A DNA stretch of 64,000 nt, from assembly GCA_020404105.1 (NCBI GenBank), contig JADBWH010000021.1:1-64000 (forward strand), given 5' to 3'. Each line of letters starts with the position of its first letter. Position 1 is the first letter of the stretch. This document shows, in pieces, positions 6,866 through 15,614 of the stretch. The position numbers were made by a program, and so were the translations under genes. Below the pieces are notes generated by a model, which saw nothing but the letters and a program-made list of their open reading frames with translations, was not told the origin of the DNA and did no database searches. Origin of the DNA: Pseudanabaena sp. M53BS1SP1A06MG (GTDB taxonomy: Bacteria; Cyanobacteriota; Cyanobacteriia; Pseudanabaenales; Pseudanabaenaceae).

Positions 6866-7699
6866 CTACTTCAACAAATACTCGTCAAAATCTGGAGGTG
6901 TTTCTATTCCTAGGAATTCACGATAGATGCGTTCTCTGTAATCTTTCCCTAATGAATTTACTTCCTGAATAAAATTGCTGTAAGTACCTTCCCCTCCAAT
7001 CAGATCCCAAAATTCATCGCCTATCAATACAGATTCATCTTTGTGCATATTGAACCATCGCATAGGAAAGTCCCATTTATAGTTTTCTTTCTTTCCGTAA
7101 GGGTTATATGGCAAGGCAAAGTATGCGTAATCAACTAACTTTGGTTCCATTGCTAAAAGTTTAAATAGCTTCTCTTTGCTTACTTTTGTTTGATCACTAT
7201 TTGGTAATGGAGCTTTAAGCTCAAATGCATACCGCTTTCCATTTTCTTCGTTCTGAATAAAGATATCACAAACTACGCTTACTGGAATCTGGTTACCACC
7301 GCCTTCCTGAATATATTGTAATTCTTCATTCCAATTAGGTTTGACTTTGTTTTTTCCTTTGCTATGTTCTAATTTATTTAATACTTCTTGAATTCTTCTC
7401 AGACTCACTTGCCCAACTGTACCACTAATTGTATGCCCCATTTGGCAATTGCCATAAGCTTCTAGGGCAACAACTTGAGCTAGCTTTTCCCATACAAGAC
7501 CAAATGGAGTTACAAATCTTCTCTCAAAATGTGAACCTTTAAAAATTTCATCAGGTACTAATGCTGCATAAAGTGGTTTGTTTGCTCGATGATTTTCTTT
7601 GATAAAAGGATCTGTAATTAGAACGCGATCCATTACTCGATCCATCATTTTAGATATAACGTCCTTTATAGCTTGAGCAATTCTTTGTTGTTTATCCAT
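6866..7699 (-). CDS. Type II restriction endonuclease, TdeIII-like
   Basis: A 277-residue protein resembling the TdeIII family. The segment V-S-V-V-C-D-I-F (D145) and Y-A-F-E-L-K-A-P (E160, K162) forms a PD-(D/E)XK catalytic core, and G-H-T-I-S-G-T-V-G-Q and W-F-N-M-H-K-D are further conserved-looking blocks. It is encoded directly upstream of the C5-methyltransferase, which would protect the host DNA. The family name comes from recalled sequence resemblance; TdeIII itself cuts GGNCC, but the target here is not proven. Confidence 0.75.
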   Translation of the reverse strand: MDKQQRIAQAIKDVISKMMDRVMDRVLITDPFIKENHRANKPLYAALVPDEIFKGSHFERRFVTPFGLVWEKLAQVVALEAYGNCQMGHTISGTVGQVSLRRIQEVLNKLEHSKGKNKVKPNWNEELQYIQEGGGNQIPVSVVCDIFIQNEENGKRYAFELKAPLPNSDQTKVSKEKLFKLLAMEPKLVDYAYFALPYNPYGKKENYKWDFPMRWFNMHKDESVLIGDEFWDLIGGEGTYSNFIQEVNSLGKDYRERIYREFLGIETPPDFDEYLLK

Positions 7700-7717
7700 G
7701 TAAATATCAATAGTTTT

Positions 7718-7831
7718 CTAAAGAATTGTCCCAAAATTTAAGTTTAATACTTGTTTAGCGATCGCCTCTTCTAACCACAAATTAAGATCGCGATCGTATA
7801 GCGTTGTTTTTTGATCAATAGTCTGGGTCAT
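7718..7831 (-). pseudogene. DUF29 N-terminal remnant (repeat module copy G)
   Basis: From the ATG at 7831 the frame reads M-T-Q-T-I-D-Q-K and the conserved D-L-N-L-W-L-E-E-A-I-A-K, then leaves the family and stops after 37 residues just before the endonuclease gene. It keeps three more family codons than copies B, C and E, so it was cut at a different point. Confidence 0.7.
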
Positions 7832-7900
7832 AGGTTTAGGCGATGCGATACAGCATTTATCAAGTATATCCCAAAGAACAAGGGGCTTAAGCCCCTTGTC
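7741..7900 (-). repeat. Repeat module copy G
   Basis: It carries the 20-bp palindrome (7879-7898), the common leader and the DUF29 5' remnant, but no VapB-like part. It lies between the HEPN gene and the R-M pair in the same orientation as the other copies. The palindrome follows the HEPN stop by about 65 bases. Confidence 0.75.
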
Positions 7901-7963
7901 CTGTTGATGAAATTTGTTCAACACTATCCAGAGTCACAAAGACTTGATACTGAGTGTTTTAGG

Positions 7964-9334
7964 CTATTTTCTAAGCAATAACTCCCAGCCAAAACTTTTA
8001 TAATAAGGACGTTCTTGCTTATCAAGCTCTGATAACCAAAAAATTGTGTTTCGATATAATCTTGCAATCTCATTATTGAGATCTATAAGACTATTAAAAC
8101 TAATTTTTTTTAGGTTTTTACTAATAGTACTAGAGTCACCACCATGTACTACTGTTGACCTAATGTTATAAACTTCTTTCATAAATGTCTGTGCTTCAGT
8201 AAATTCACGATTATTATCTACTTCACACAATATTGCTGCACCATTGAGAGAGAATCTATATACTAGTTCAGCTTTATTGATGTCACCATTTACTGTTTGC
8301 AACAATGATTCCCAAGCGATTACAAAATCAACGATTTGTTCTTCAGGTACATGTTCATTGAGTCCAATTAAAAATCTTGAAAAAGAACGCTCTAAAACAT
8401 TATCACCAGAAATGTTTTTAACTACAGAAAATGCTTTCTTTAGAGCATCAATATCATCAGTACTTAAAATAACCTTGTCAGTAGTAAATTTTGGTGCTGG
8501 TCTAAGGATACCCATTTCACCTATTAGATTGCTGTGAAATCTTATAGGGTCAACATGAAATCTACCATGCCGATATAGCTTGATAGACTTAATAGTATTT
8601 TCTAATTTACACCTCAAGTCATTTTGCCAATTCATATTATTATATCCAAGACTAATTGGATACTGTATTTTAATTATTATTTCTACATTAGAATCTGAGT
8701 AATCCAGAATAGCAGGAGAGGTTCCCAATTGAGCAATTGAAGGTTGTCGTTCATTAATAGCCTGTCTATCAAGACGTATCAAAGAAATATCTGATTCAAT
8801 CTCAACTAAATCAGATTCAAGTCTTACACCATGCAGACGACCAATAAGAGTGATTTCATCAACCCCACTATTGATATTAACTATTAGTTGTTTTAATGCA
8901 TTTATCAGTTGTGTTGAATCAAAATATTTTTCTGACTTTAAGAATGCAGCTTTCATTAGTCTATATATTATGTTTTCTAGTTGGACTCCAGAGTAATCGC
9001 CATAACATGAAATCATATTTTGTATGCTTTCAATATTCCCAATATATTCCTTGAATTTTGCATAAACAGGCTCATCTTCTAAAGAATGTATTATATAAAC
9101 AAGAGTAAGATTGATTGCCTCTACAGGTGAAAATTCCATGCTTTTTCCACTGTCATCTTCATTAACCAAAATCCATTTAGAAGTAAATTTTATATGCCTT
9201 TTAGCAAATGTAGAATTTGCAGTTGTACAAATGTTATTTGCGATTTCTAATAAATCGAAGCTGTTCACGAAGACCTCATTTAAAAATGATAAAAACAGGG
9301 AGTTGATGTTAGCGATTTTAACATCAACTCCCAT
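7964..9334 (-). CDS. Apea/HEPN-like protein, probable defence gene
   Basis: A 456-residue soluble protein. The C-terminal part (about residues 320-450) resembles the Apea-type HEPN domain, with W-E-S-L-L and later Y-N-I-R-S-T-V-V-H-G-G, where R392 and H397 form the R-x4-H motif of HEPN ribonucleases. The N-terminal ~310 residues are not recognised. The first ATG (9334) lies in a hairpin; a GTG at 9268 preceded by GAGG at a suitable distance is a credible alternative start, giving 434 residues. It sits beside an R-M system and a TA island, so a role in phage defence or RNA cleavage is inferred. Confidence 0.65.
   Translation of the reverse strand: MGVDVKIANINSLFLSFLNEVFVNSFDLLEIANNICTTANSTFAKRHIKFTSKWILVNEDDSGKSMEFSPVEAINLTLVYIIHSLEDEPVYAKFKEYIGNIESIQNMISCYGDYSGVQLENIIYRLMKAAFLKSEKYFDSTQLINALKQLIVNINSGVDEITLIGRLHGVRLESDLVEIESDISLIRLDRQAINERQPSIAQLGTSPAILDYSDSNVEIIIKIQYPISLGYNNMNWQNDLRCKLENTIKSIKLYRHGRFHVDPIRFHSNLIGEMGILRPAPKFTTDKVILSTDDIDALKKAFSVVKNISGDNVLERSFSRFLIGLNEHVPEEQIVDFVIAWESLLQTVNGDINKAELVYRFSLNGAAILCEVDNNREFTEAQTFMKEVYNIRSTVVHGGDSSTISKNLKKISFNSLIDLNNEIARLYRNTIFWLSELDKQERPYYKSFGWELLLRK
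9298..9332. terminator. Hairpin terminator of putA, overlapping the HEPN 5' end
   Basis: GGGAGTTGATGTTA and its near-perfect complement flank a short loop, 10 bases after the putA stop on the minus strand. If the HEPN gene starts at 9334 the hairpin is part of its coding sequence; if it starts at GTG 9268 the hairpin is purely intergenic. Confidence 0.5.
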
Positions 9335-9342
9335 TAACTTAG

Positions 9343-12300
9343 TTATTCAATCCCATCAAGAGGCGCAAAGCCTTGACGCTGAGTATTTTCAGTGATTGAC
9401 CTTGGCTCTAGGAACTGCAATAGATAATCGCGTCCGCCAGCTTTGGAACCGATACCGCTTAGCTTGAAACCACCGAAGGGATGGCGATCTACCAATGCGC
9501 CTGTGATGCCGCGATTGATGTAGAGATTACCCACTTCAAACTCACAATAGGCGCGTTCGATATGGGAAGGAGTGCGTGAATATAAGCCACCCGTGAGCGC
9601 GAAGTTTGTGCCATTAGCGATCGCTAATGCTTCGTCAAAACTCTGTGCCTTGATTACCGCCAGTACGGGACCAAAGATTTCCTCTTGGGCGATCGCACTG
9701 TCAGGAGCGACATCGCTAAAGATGGTCGGTGGCACATAGAAGCCGTGATTGGGAACTTCTCCTTCAAAGGCAAGTTTGGCGGTTTCTTTGCCCTTGGCGA
9801 TGTAATTGAGAATATTCTGCTGGGCGGCTCCATCGATCACCGCACTGAACTTGGTGTCAGGAAGATGGGCTTCACCAACCTTTAGCGATCGCGTAGCTTC
9901 CACCAGACGCTCTAGGAAGTTGTCGTAAACGGGTGCGAGGACGATCGCTCTGGAACAAGCGGAACATTTTTGTCCAGCAAAACCGAAGGCGGAGTTCATT
10001 ACGCCGACTACCGCTTGATCGAGGTCGGCGCTTTCATCGATGATGATGCCATTTTTGCCGCCCATTTCGGCAATGACTCGCTTCATGTGTTTTTGTTTAG
10101 GTCGTAAAATGGAAGCTTCGGTGACGATTTGACAGCCGACTTGTTGGGAACCTGTGAAGGCGATCAGATGCACATCGGGATGTTTGACCAAGTGGGAACC
10201 AACGGTGGAACCTTTGGCGGGAAGGTAGGTGAATACGCCTGTGGGTAAACCTGCGGCTTGCAAGACTTCGGCAATTTTTGCGCCAATTACGGAGGACTGT
10301 TCGGCGGGTTTGAGAATGACGGTATTACCTGCGGCGATCGCACCTACGCTCATACCCAAGGCGATCGCAAAGGGAAAGTTCCAAGGCGAAATCACGACCA
10401 CTACGCCACGAGGCTGATAGATGTAAGTATTGTCTTCCCCTGGGAGATTGCGTTGGACTCCCGATTCGAGACGTTCCATTTCTTTAGCATAATAGCGGCA
10501 GAAGTCGATCGCTTCGGAAACTTCGCCATCACCTTCGCGGATCGGTTTGGCAACTTCCCAACAGATCCACGCAACTAATTCTTCTCGTTTCTCCTCCATG
10601 ATATCGGCAGCTTTGCGAAGAATATCTCCCCGTTCTTTAGCACTGAGTTTCTTCCATGATGCGAAAGCATTTTTGGCAACTTGAACCGCTTCTTCCGCTT
10701 GCTCAATGCTGGCTAGTCCGATTTTGCCGACGACTTGCGAAGAGTTTGCAGGGTTGACCGATTCCACATAGTTATCGGTTTGCACAGCTTGACCATTGAT
10801 GATCGGCAAATAGGTTTTTCCTAGTTGGCGGCGAACCTGTTGTAAGGAAGTTTGGGCGGCTTCACGTTCTTTGTCAATTGCATAGTCGCGATCGCTAGAA
10901 TTCACAAAACCATCAAAGATATTTAGAGCAGGTGCGCCATTGTAGTTCGCATCCCGTTCTGTCATCACAGGCGCAGCAATTAATTTACTAACATCAACGC
11001 CTTCTCCACTAATTCTCAAAAAGGAACTATTAGCAGTATTCTCTAACAGGCGGCGAATCAGATAGGACATCCCTGGAATCAAATCACCAAAGGGGCAATA
11101 CACGCGCACGCGATAGCCCATATCCGCGATCGCTTTGGCAAACTTGTCACCCATGCCATAGAGACATTGAGTTTCAAAGGCACGACTGGGGATATTCAGG
11201 GTTTGGACAATGGCAACGGCCTTAGCAAGCGATCTGGCATTATGGCTACCGATCGCCGCATAGAGATATTGATGATTTTCTAAGAGAATCTGAATCAAGC
11301 GCTCGTAATTGGCATCAGTGGAAACTTTATCAGAGAAGACTGGCAAAGCCCAACCCTGTTGATAGGAACGAATCGTTTCCCGATCCCAATAGGCTCCCTT
11401 AACGAGACGCACCGTCACAGGCTTACCGCGTTGTTTTGCCCATTCGACTAGTTCTAATAAGTCCTGCTCACTGTCACGCAAATAGCCTTGCAGCGTAATT
11501 CCTACATCCGTGCGATCGCGAAATTCTGGTTCCATTAAAACTTGTTTGAGAATCTGCAAAGTGAGCGATTTAAACTCATACTGCTCCATATCAAAATGGA
11601 TGCCACAGCCTAAAGCTTGAGCTTTACGCAATAAAATTCTGGCTGGTTCGCTGACTTTCTCGGTAGTTTTTACGGGATCGAGAGGATCGAATTGGGAATA
11701 GAAAGCACTCAATTTCACAGAAACTTGAACCCGTTTTAGTTCTTCACCATCGGCTTTATCAATCTGGTCAATTAAGCCCCAAGCCTTCGCCTTAACAGAT
11801 AAATCCTCCATCATTGCAATATAGCGATTCAGATATTCATCTGCCTCCACTTCGCTAATCACTGCCTCACCGAGCAAATCCATCGTAAAAGCAAAGCGAT
11901 CGCGCCGCAGTTTCTCAATGGATTTAGTCGCCTCTGACAAGTTCTCACCGCAGATATAGCGCTTAGCGAGGGTTGCCACTGCGGTTGAGAGGGTCGTTGC
12001 CGCCGCTGTTGCAGGAATCGAATTTGGGTTATCGGTACTGAAATTCAATAAGGCCCGCAGCGCAGGAACTTCCACCGCATCACTGGCGAGATATTCCTGC
12101 ATATGCCTTGCAATCTCCGCCTTACTTTGCAGTGCAGGTAAGCAATCGATCAAACGAAATAATTGCACCCGTAAGCCTTCATTTTCCATTGTCCAAGCCA
12201 TCAGCTTGTCATCAAGGCGCAATTCATCCTTAAGTTGCGATAATTTCGACCAAAAAGAACCTTTCTCATTACCACTTAAAATCTTCTTTGCAATTTCCTG

Positions 12301-12399
12301 TGTCTTTACTTCATATTTTGAGAAATCTAGGGAATTATCAAAATTTTTACCTGCTTGCTGCGTTTGGCTAACCACGACTTTTATCCATAATCCTTGCAA
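9343..12399 (-). CDS. putA: Bifunctional proline dehydrogenase / P5C dehydrogenase
   Basis: About 1018 residues. The N-terminal half is an FAD proline dehydrogenase barrel (V-R-L-V-K-G-A-Y-W-D and the Y-C-P-F-G-D region near residue 440); the C-terminal half is an aldehyde dehydrogenase with I-S-P-W-N-F-P, F-T-G-S and the catalytic cysteine in F-A-G-Q-K-C-S-A. Together they oxidise proline to glutamate. There is no DNA-binding N-terminus as in enterobacterial PutA. The reported frame opens with TTG (12399); GTG at 12375 is an alternative. No ATG lies nearby in frame. It is a single-gene transcription unit. Confidence 0.93.
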   Translation of the reverse strand: MQGLWIKVVVSQTQQAGKNFDNSLDFSKYEVKTQEIAKKILSGNEKGSFWSKLSQLKDELRLDDKLMAWTMENEGLRVQLFRLIDCLPALQSKAEIARHMQEYLASDAVEVPALRALLNFSTDNPNSIPATAAATTLSTAVATLAKRYICGENLSEATKSIEKLRRDRFAFTMDLLGEAVISEVEADEYLNRYIAMMEDLSVKAKAWGLIDQIDKADGEELKRVQVSVKLSAFYSQFDPLDPVKTTEKVSEPARILLRKAQALGCGIHFDMEQYEFKSLTLQILKQVLMEPEFRDRTDVGITLQGYLRDSEQDLLELVEWAKQRGKPVTVRLVKGAYWDRETIRSYQQGWALPVFSDKVSTDANYERLIQILLENHQYLYAAIGSHNARSLAKAVAIVQTLNIPSRAFETQCLYGMGDKFAKAIADMGYRVRVYCPFGDLIPGMSYLIRRLLENTANSSFLRISGEGVDVSKLIAAPVMTERDANYNGAPALNIFDGFVNSSDRDYAIDKEREAAQTSLQQVRRQLGKTYLPIINGQAVQTDNYVESVNPANSSQVVGKIGLASIEQAEEAVQVAKNAFASWKKLSAKERGDILRKAADIMEEKREELVAWICWEVAKPIREGDGEVSEAIDFCRYYAKEMERLESGVQRNLPGEDNTYIYQPRGVVVVISPWNFPFAIALGMSVGAIAAGNTVILKPAEQSSVIGAKIAEVLQAAGLPTGVFTYLPAKGSTVGSHLVKHPDVHLIAFTGSQQVGCQIVTEASILRPKQKHMKRVIAEMGGKNGIIIDESADLDQAVVGVMNSAFGFAGQKCSACSRAIVLAPVYDNFLERLVEATRSLKVGEAHLPDTKFSAVIDGAAQQNILNYIAKGKETAKLAFEGEVPNHGFYVPPTIFSDVAPDSAIAQEEIFGPVLAVIKAQSFDEALAIANGTNFALTGGLYSRTPSHIERAYCEFEVGNLYINRGITGALVDRHPFGGFKLSGIGSKAGGRDYLLQFLEPRSITENTQRQGFAPLDGIE

Positions 12400-12698
12400 T
12401 CAATTAGTATAGCTAGCAACTATCCTGAACTTATTTTAAGCTTTTTTAGTTAAAGCTAGAAATTTAGAGGTATTAATTCGCTCTATATAAGAGTTAGCAG
12501 CGATCACTCAAGTTTAAAAGTTAAATTAAATTGTAGAGAAGCCATGACAAAAAAAGAGATGATGTTAAGTAGATTGCGGATATTTGCAACTTAGTTATAG
12601 CGAGTTGTACCTACTTGAAAACCAGAAATGTTGTTGAAAGTGTTCTGAAGCGCTACTTTAAAACATATTTCTTTACTACCTAAAGTCTCAATAGGTTT
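12400..12698. other. Intergenic stretch upstream of putA
   Basis: I see no gene, tRNA or clear hairpin here. It must contain the putA promoter on the minus strand, which I could not place with confidence. Confidence 0.3.
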
Positions 12699-12801
12699 TA
12701 AGTAGCTAGACATAAGTAAACTAAAAACCGAGGTTTTGTTCCGCCCGCGTAGCGGGCGGAACAAAACCTCGGTTTGGGTTTTAATTAAGTTGAGCTATTT
12801 A
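12699..12801 (+). repeat. MITE family 1, copy 1
   Basis: A ~103-bp element bounded by TAAGTAGCT and (slightly changed) AGCTATTTA. Its centre is a long hairpin, ACCGAGGTTTTGTTCCGCCCGC and complement, with a tiny loop. Five more copies occur in this window (19433, 20620, 21093, 32277, 48103). Confidence 0.8.
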
Positions 12802-12904
12802 TACCGATTAGAAAATCCTGAAAGTCTAACTCTTTAGAATGAGATTTCAGACTATAGCTCTTTCAAGCACTGCACTACCAAATATCTACCCGTGGAATTG
12901 CAGA

Positions 12905-15118
12905 TTATTTAATTGATAAGAGAGCGCCCTGAAAGTTACTTTCGTCGGTTATGGAACCTTTGGTGTCTGCACCACGCAAATCTGCACCACGCAAATCTGC
13001 ACCACGTAAATCTGCCCACTTTAGATCTGCATATTGTAAATTTGCGCCACGTAAATCTGCGCCACGCATATTGGCATATTGGAAGTTTGTATGACTGCAA
13101 TTACTGCCATTTAGAGCCACACCACTAAAATCTACCTGCGGTAATTCCACTTTAGCAAGGTAAGCACCACGCAAATTTAAACCTGCAAAGTTACGTTGTC
13201 CAGTTTGATATTGAATGATTAATGTATTAGCGTTAATAGAATTAACATTAGCGATCGCTTCTGCTCCTAATGGAACTAGCGCACTGCTACGAAGTGGTTC
13301 CATTGACAATCCATTCAAAGATGTATTTTGAGCATTGCGATCGCCTAATTCCTCAATAATCCTTAAGACCCCAATGATTTGTCCGTTAGAGTCATGTACG
13401 AGAACCGTAGACATACTAATGCTAAGCCAACTACCATCTTGAATTTCAATATCCATATGCACTCTATCAAGGGGGCTACCAGCTAAAGTGTCAAGAATTG
13501 CAGTCTGTAATTCTGTTACTTGTGTTGAATTGGGATAACCCATGATTAAGGTATTTAACGCAAAGAGTTTTTCGGCAGCGGCATTGCAGAGCAGGATTTT
13601 CCCTTCAGGATTGATGATATCGATCGCGACGGGGACAGATTTTATTACCGCTTTTAAAAGCTCATTTGTCCGTTGGAGGCTTAATTCTGCTTCCCCTTTT
13701 TCACTGATATCAATGCATATACCATCAGCTATGGGTTGACCTGACTCTGTAAGATAGTAGCGTGCGATATTTTGTACCCATTTCACCTCTCCCGAAATAG
13801 TAATAATCCGAAACTCATGGCGGAAATTAGCAAGTTTATCAAATCCGCCCTTAATCAGCGCTTTAAATTGATCCAAATCTTCAGGATGAATAAAGTCTAT
13901 TAGCTCATAAGGATTAGAGAGGATATATCTAGGAGCAATACCCAATAAATCAACTAATCCATCACTAATGAATGGCATAGAAATACTTCCATCGGGATTC
14001 ATAACCAGACGATAGACGATTGCAGGCATACTTGAAGTGATCGCATCCAATCTTATTTTACTTTCCTGCAATGCTGATTCTGCGCGTTTGCGTTCCGTAA
14101 TGTCACGGGAGTTAATTACTAAGCCTTGGACATTAGGATCTTGCAAAAGGTTGCAGCACACTGACTCTAGATAGACCCAGTTACCATTGATATGTTGATA
14201 GCGCATCACAATTGGGGTAGATACAGACATTTCATCAACTGATTGCGTGAGAAAACTTTGAAAATTCGGTAAGTCTTCGGGGTGAATAAATTTCACAAAC
14301 TTCTTATCGATCACATCTTCAGGCATATAGCCTAGTGCTTTAATAATGGCAGGACTGCAATAGTGAATCGTCGTATCTATATCAAGAATATTAACGATAT
14401 CCGAAGAATGCTGCATGATAGCCCTAAGTTTGGCTTCATTACGAGCAAGACTCCGAGAAATCCGTCTTTGTTCTTCTCTTTCTACGCGGATCTGACGATC
14501 CATAAGATTGAGTTTGGCATTCATTTCAGCAACGCGAATCTCTAAACGTTGATGTGACTGTTGGAGCTTTTCTACTTCCTGTTTGCGTTGGGTGATGTCT
14601 TGAACCCACCAACGCATTCCTGTGACCTTTCCATCAAGGGCACGAATGCTAATGATCTTAAAGCTAGCATCAAAGGGCTGTCCTGAGGGAAATCGCATCC
14701 GAAAGTCTAGGCTTTTAATATTTTGCCCGCGTTGAAGTTGCTCAATCAGATTTTGAAATTGATCTTTGTAGGATGGATAGACGAAATTCGCTAGATTTTT
14801 GCCAATGATATGGAAACCAAACATCAAGGTTGCAGCAAAGTTAGCTTCGGTGATATCACCATTAACATCAGTGACAAAATATCCATCTGGGGCAAAGTCA
14901 AACAATTCTCGATATCGATCTAGTTCCCCTGCAACCGATCTCTGTGAAGTTTCTAGTTCTGTTAAGCTAGATTGCAGAGCAAGAACCGCTTTTTTTAAGG
15001 AAATGTTCTTTACTTCAATTTCGGCAGGAGTTGATACGGGTGATGTTACAATATGCTCCAGATCTTGCAGTTGCTGAATCGATGTTGCAAGCAATTCGAG
15101 ACAAAGGTGCATTCCCAT
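12905..15118 (-). CDS. Multi-PAS protein with C-terminal pentapeptide repeats
   Basis: About 737 residues. An N-terminal helical segment is followed by four PAS/PAC regions (around residues 70-180, 240-345, 350-470 and 480-595), separated by a coiled coil with many E and R residues. The last ~90 residues contain repeated A-D/N-L-R-G units, a pentapeptide-repeat beta-helix. There is no kinase, cyclase, GGDEF or helix-turn-helix output. The ATG at 15118 is preferred over the TTG two codons upstream. It probably senses redox or small ligands and acts by protein contact; this is inference. Confidence 0.8.
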   Translation of the reverse strand: MGMHLCLELLATSIQQLQDLEHIVTSPVSTPAEIEVKNISLKKAVLALQSSLTELETSQRSVAGELDRYRELFDFAPDGYFVTDVNGDITEANFAATLMFGFHIIGKNLANFVYPSYKDQFQNLIEQLQRGQNIKSLDFRMRFPSGQPFDASFKIISIRALDGKVTGMRWWVQDITQRKQEVEKLQQSHQRLEIRVAEMNAKLNLMDRQIRVEREEQRRISRSLARNEAKLRAIMQHSSDIVNILDIDTTIHYCSPAIIKALGYMPEDVIDKKFVKFIHPEDLPNFQSFLTQSVDEMSVSTPIVMRYQHINGNWVYLESVCCNLLQDPNVQGLVINSRDITERKRAESALQESKIRLDAITSSMPAIVYRLVMNPDGSISMPFISDGLVDLLGIAPRYILSNPYELIDFIHPEDLDQFKALIKGGFDKLANFRHEFRIITISGEVKWVQNIARYYLTESGQPIADGICIDISEKGEAELSLQRTNELLKAVIKSVPVAIDIINPEGKILLCNAAAEKLFALNTLIMGYPNSTQVTELQTAILDTLAGSPLDRVHMDIEIQDGSWLSISMSTVLVHDSNGQIIGVLRIIEELGDRNAQNTSLNGLSMEPLRSSALVPLGAEAIANVNSINANTLIIQYQTGQRNFAGLNLRGAYLAKVELPQVDFSGVALNGSNCSHTNFQYANMRGADLRGANLQYADLKWADLRGADLRGADLRGADTKGSITDESNFQGALLSIK

Positions 15119-15283
15119 ATACAATCGATGTGTGAGTCAGTCATATAAGGCTTATATTAACATAGAGTTATTTTTCCCATTAGAATTAAGGGTGTAAAAT
15201 GCTCTTCCGCAAATGATATTATCCATATCTAGGATTTTGCATATCTGTAAGACATAGCAATTTAGGTTTTCTGATTTATACTC

Positions 15284-15431
15284 TGATGTTACGTGGAACA
15301 AATATCACCCTCACCCCCCTGCCCCCTCTCCCTTGATGGGAGAGGGGGAGCTAGACTAATTTCTTGTTCCTCTCTCCCTTAATGGGAGAGGGGCTAGGGG
15401 TGAGGGTCTTAGAAACTTCCACGTAACATCA
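15284..15431. repeat. MITE-like element with TGATGTTACGTGGA ends
   Basis: The left end TGATGTTACGTGGAA is matched by TTCCACGTAACATCA at the right end. Inside are two near-repeats of C-rich sequence around CTCTCCCTT-x-ATGGGAGAGG, each able to fold. The ~148-bp element lies between the PAS gene and the cyclase gene and has no coding capacity. Confidence 0.65.
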
Positions 15432-15470
15432 GTTATACTGTCTACCTGCTCTAGTTAATCCATTAGTATT

Positions 15471-15614
15471 AGGACTTACCGATTAGCCCAGTAATAAATT
15501 ATGGGTTGAAAGCTTAAAACCACTGAAACGGGTTGATTATAGAGTTTCCTTAGTCTGCTTTAGCTAACTTGAGCTTTCAGCCAAGAACTTGAGTTCTTGG
15601 TTATTTAGCATCCT
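15471..15614. repeat. MITE family 2, degenerate copy 1
   Basis: It begins AGGACTTACC and ends TTTAGCATCCT, decayed forms of the ends seen at 20873-21018. The interior (GTAATAAATTA, GGGTTGA, AAGCTTAA, AACGGGTTGATTA, GCCAAGAACTTGAG) aligns along its length with that copy. The right end touches the stop codon of the cyclase gene. Confidence 0.65.

Noticed and set aside
329-7900. CRISPR array reading of the repeated segments
   Set aside because: The repeats are 70-300 bp, unequal in length, spaced by kilobases and contain coding remnants, so they are not CRISPR repeats.
10258-10578. 106-codon plus-strand frame inside putA
   Set aside because: It lies fully antisense to well-conserved aldehyde dehydrogenase sequence and has no recognisable motif.
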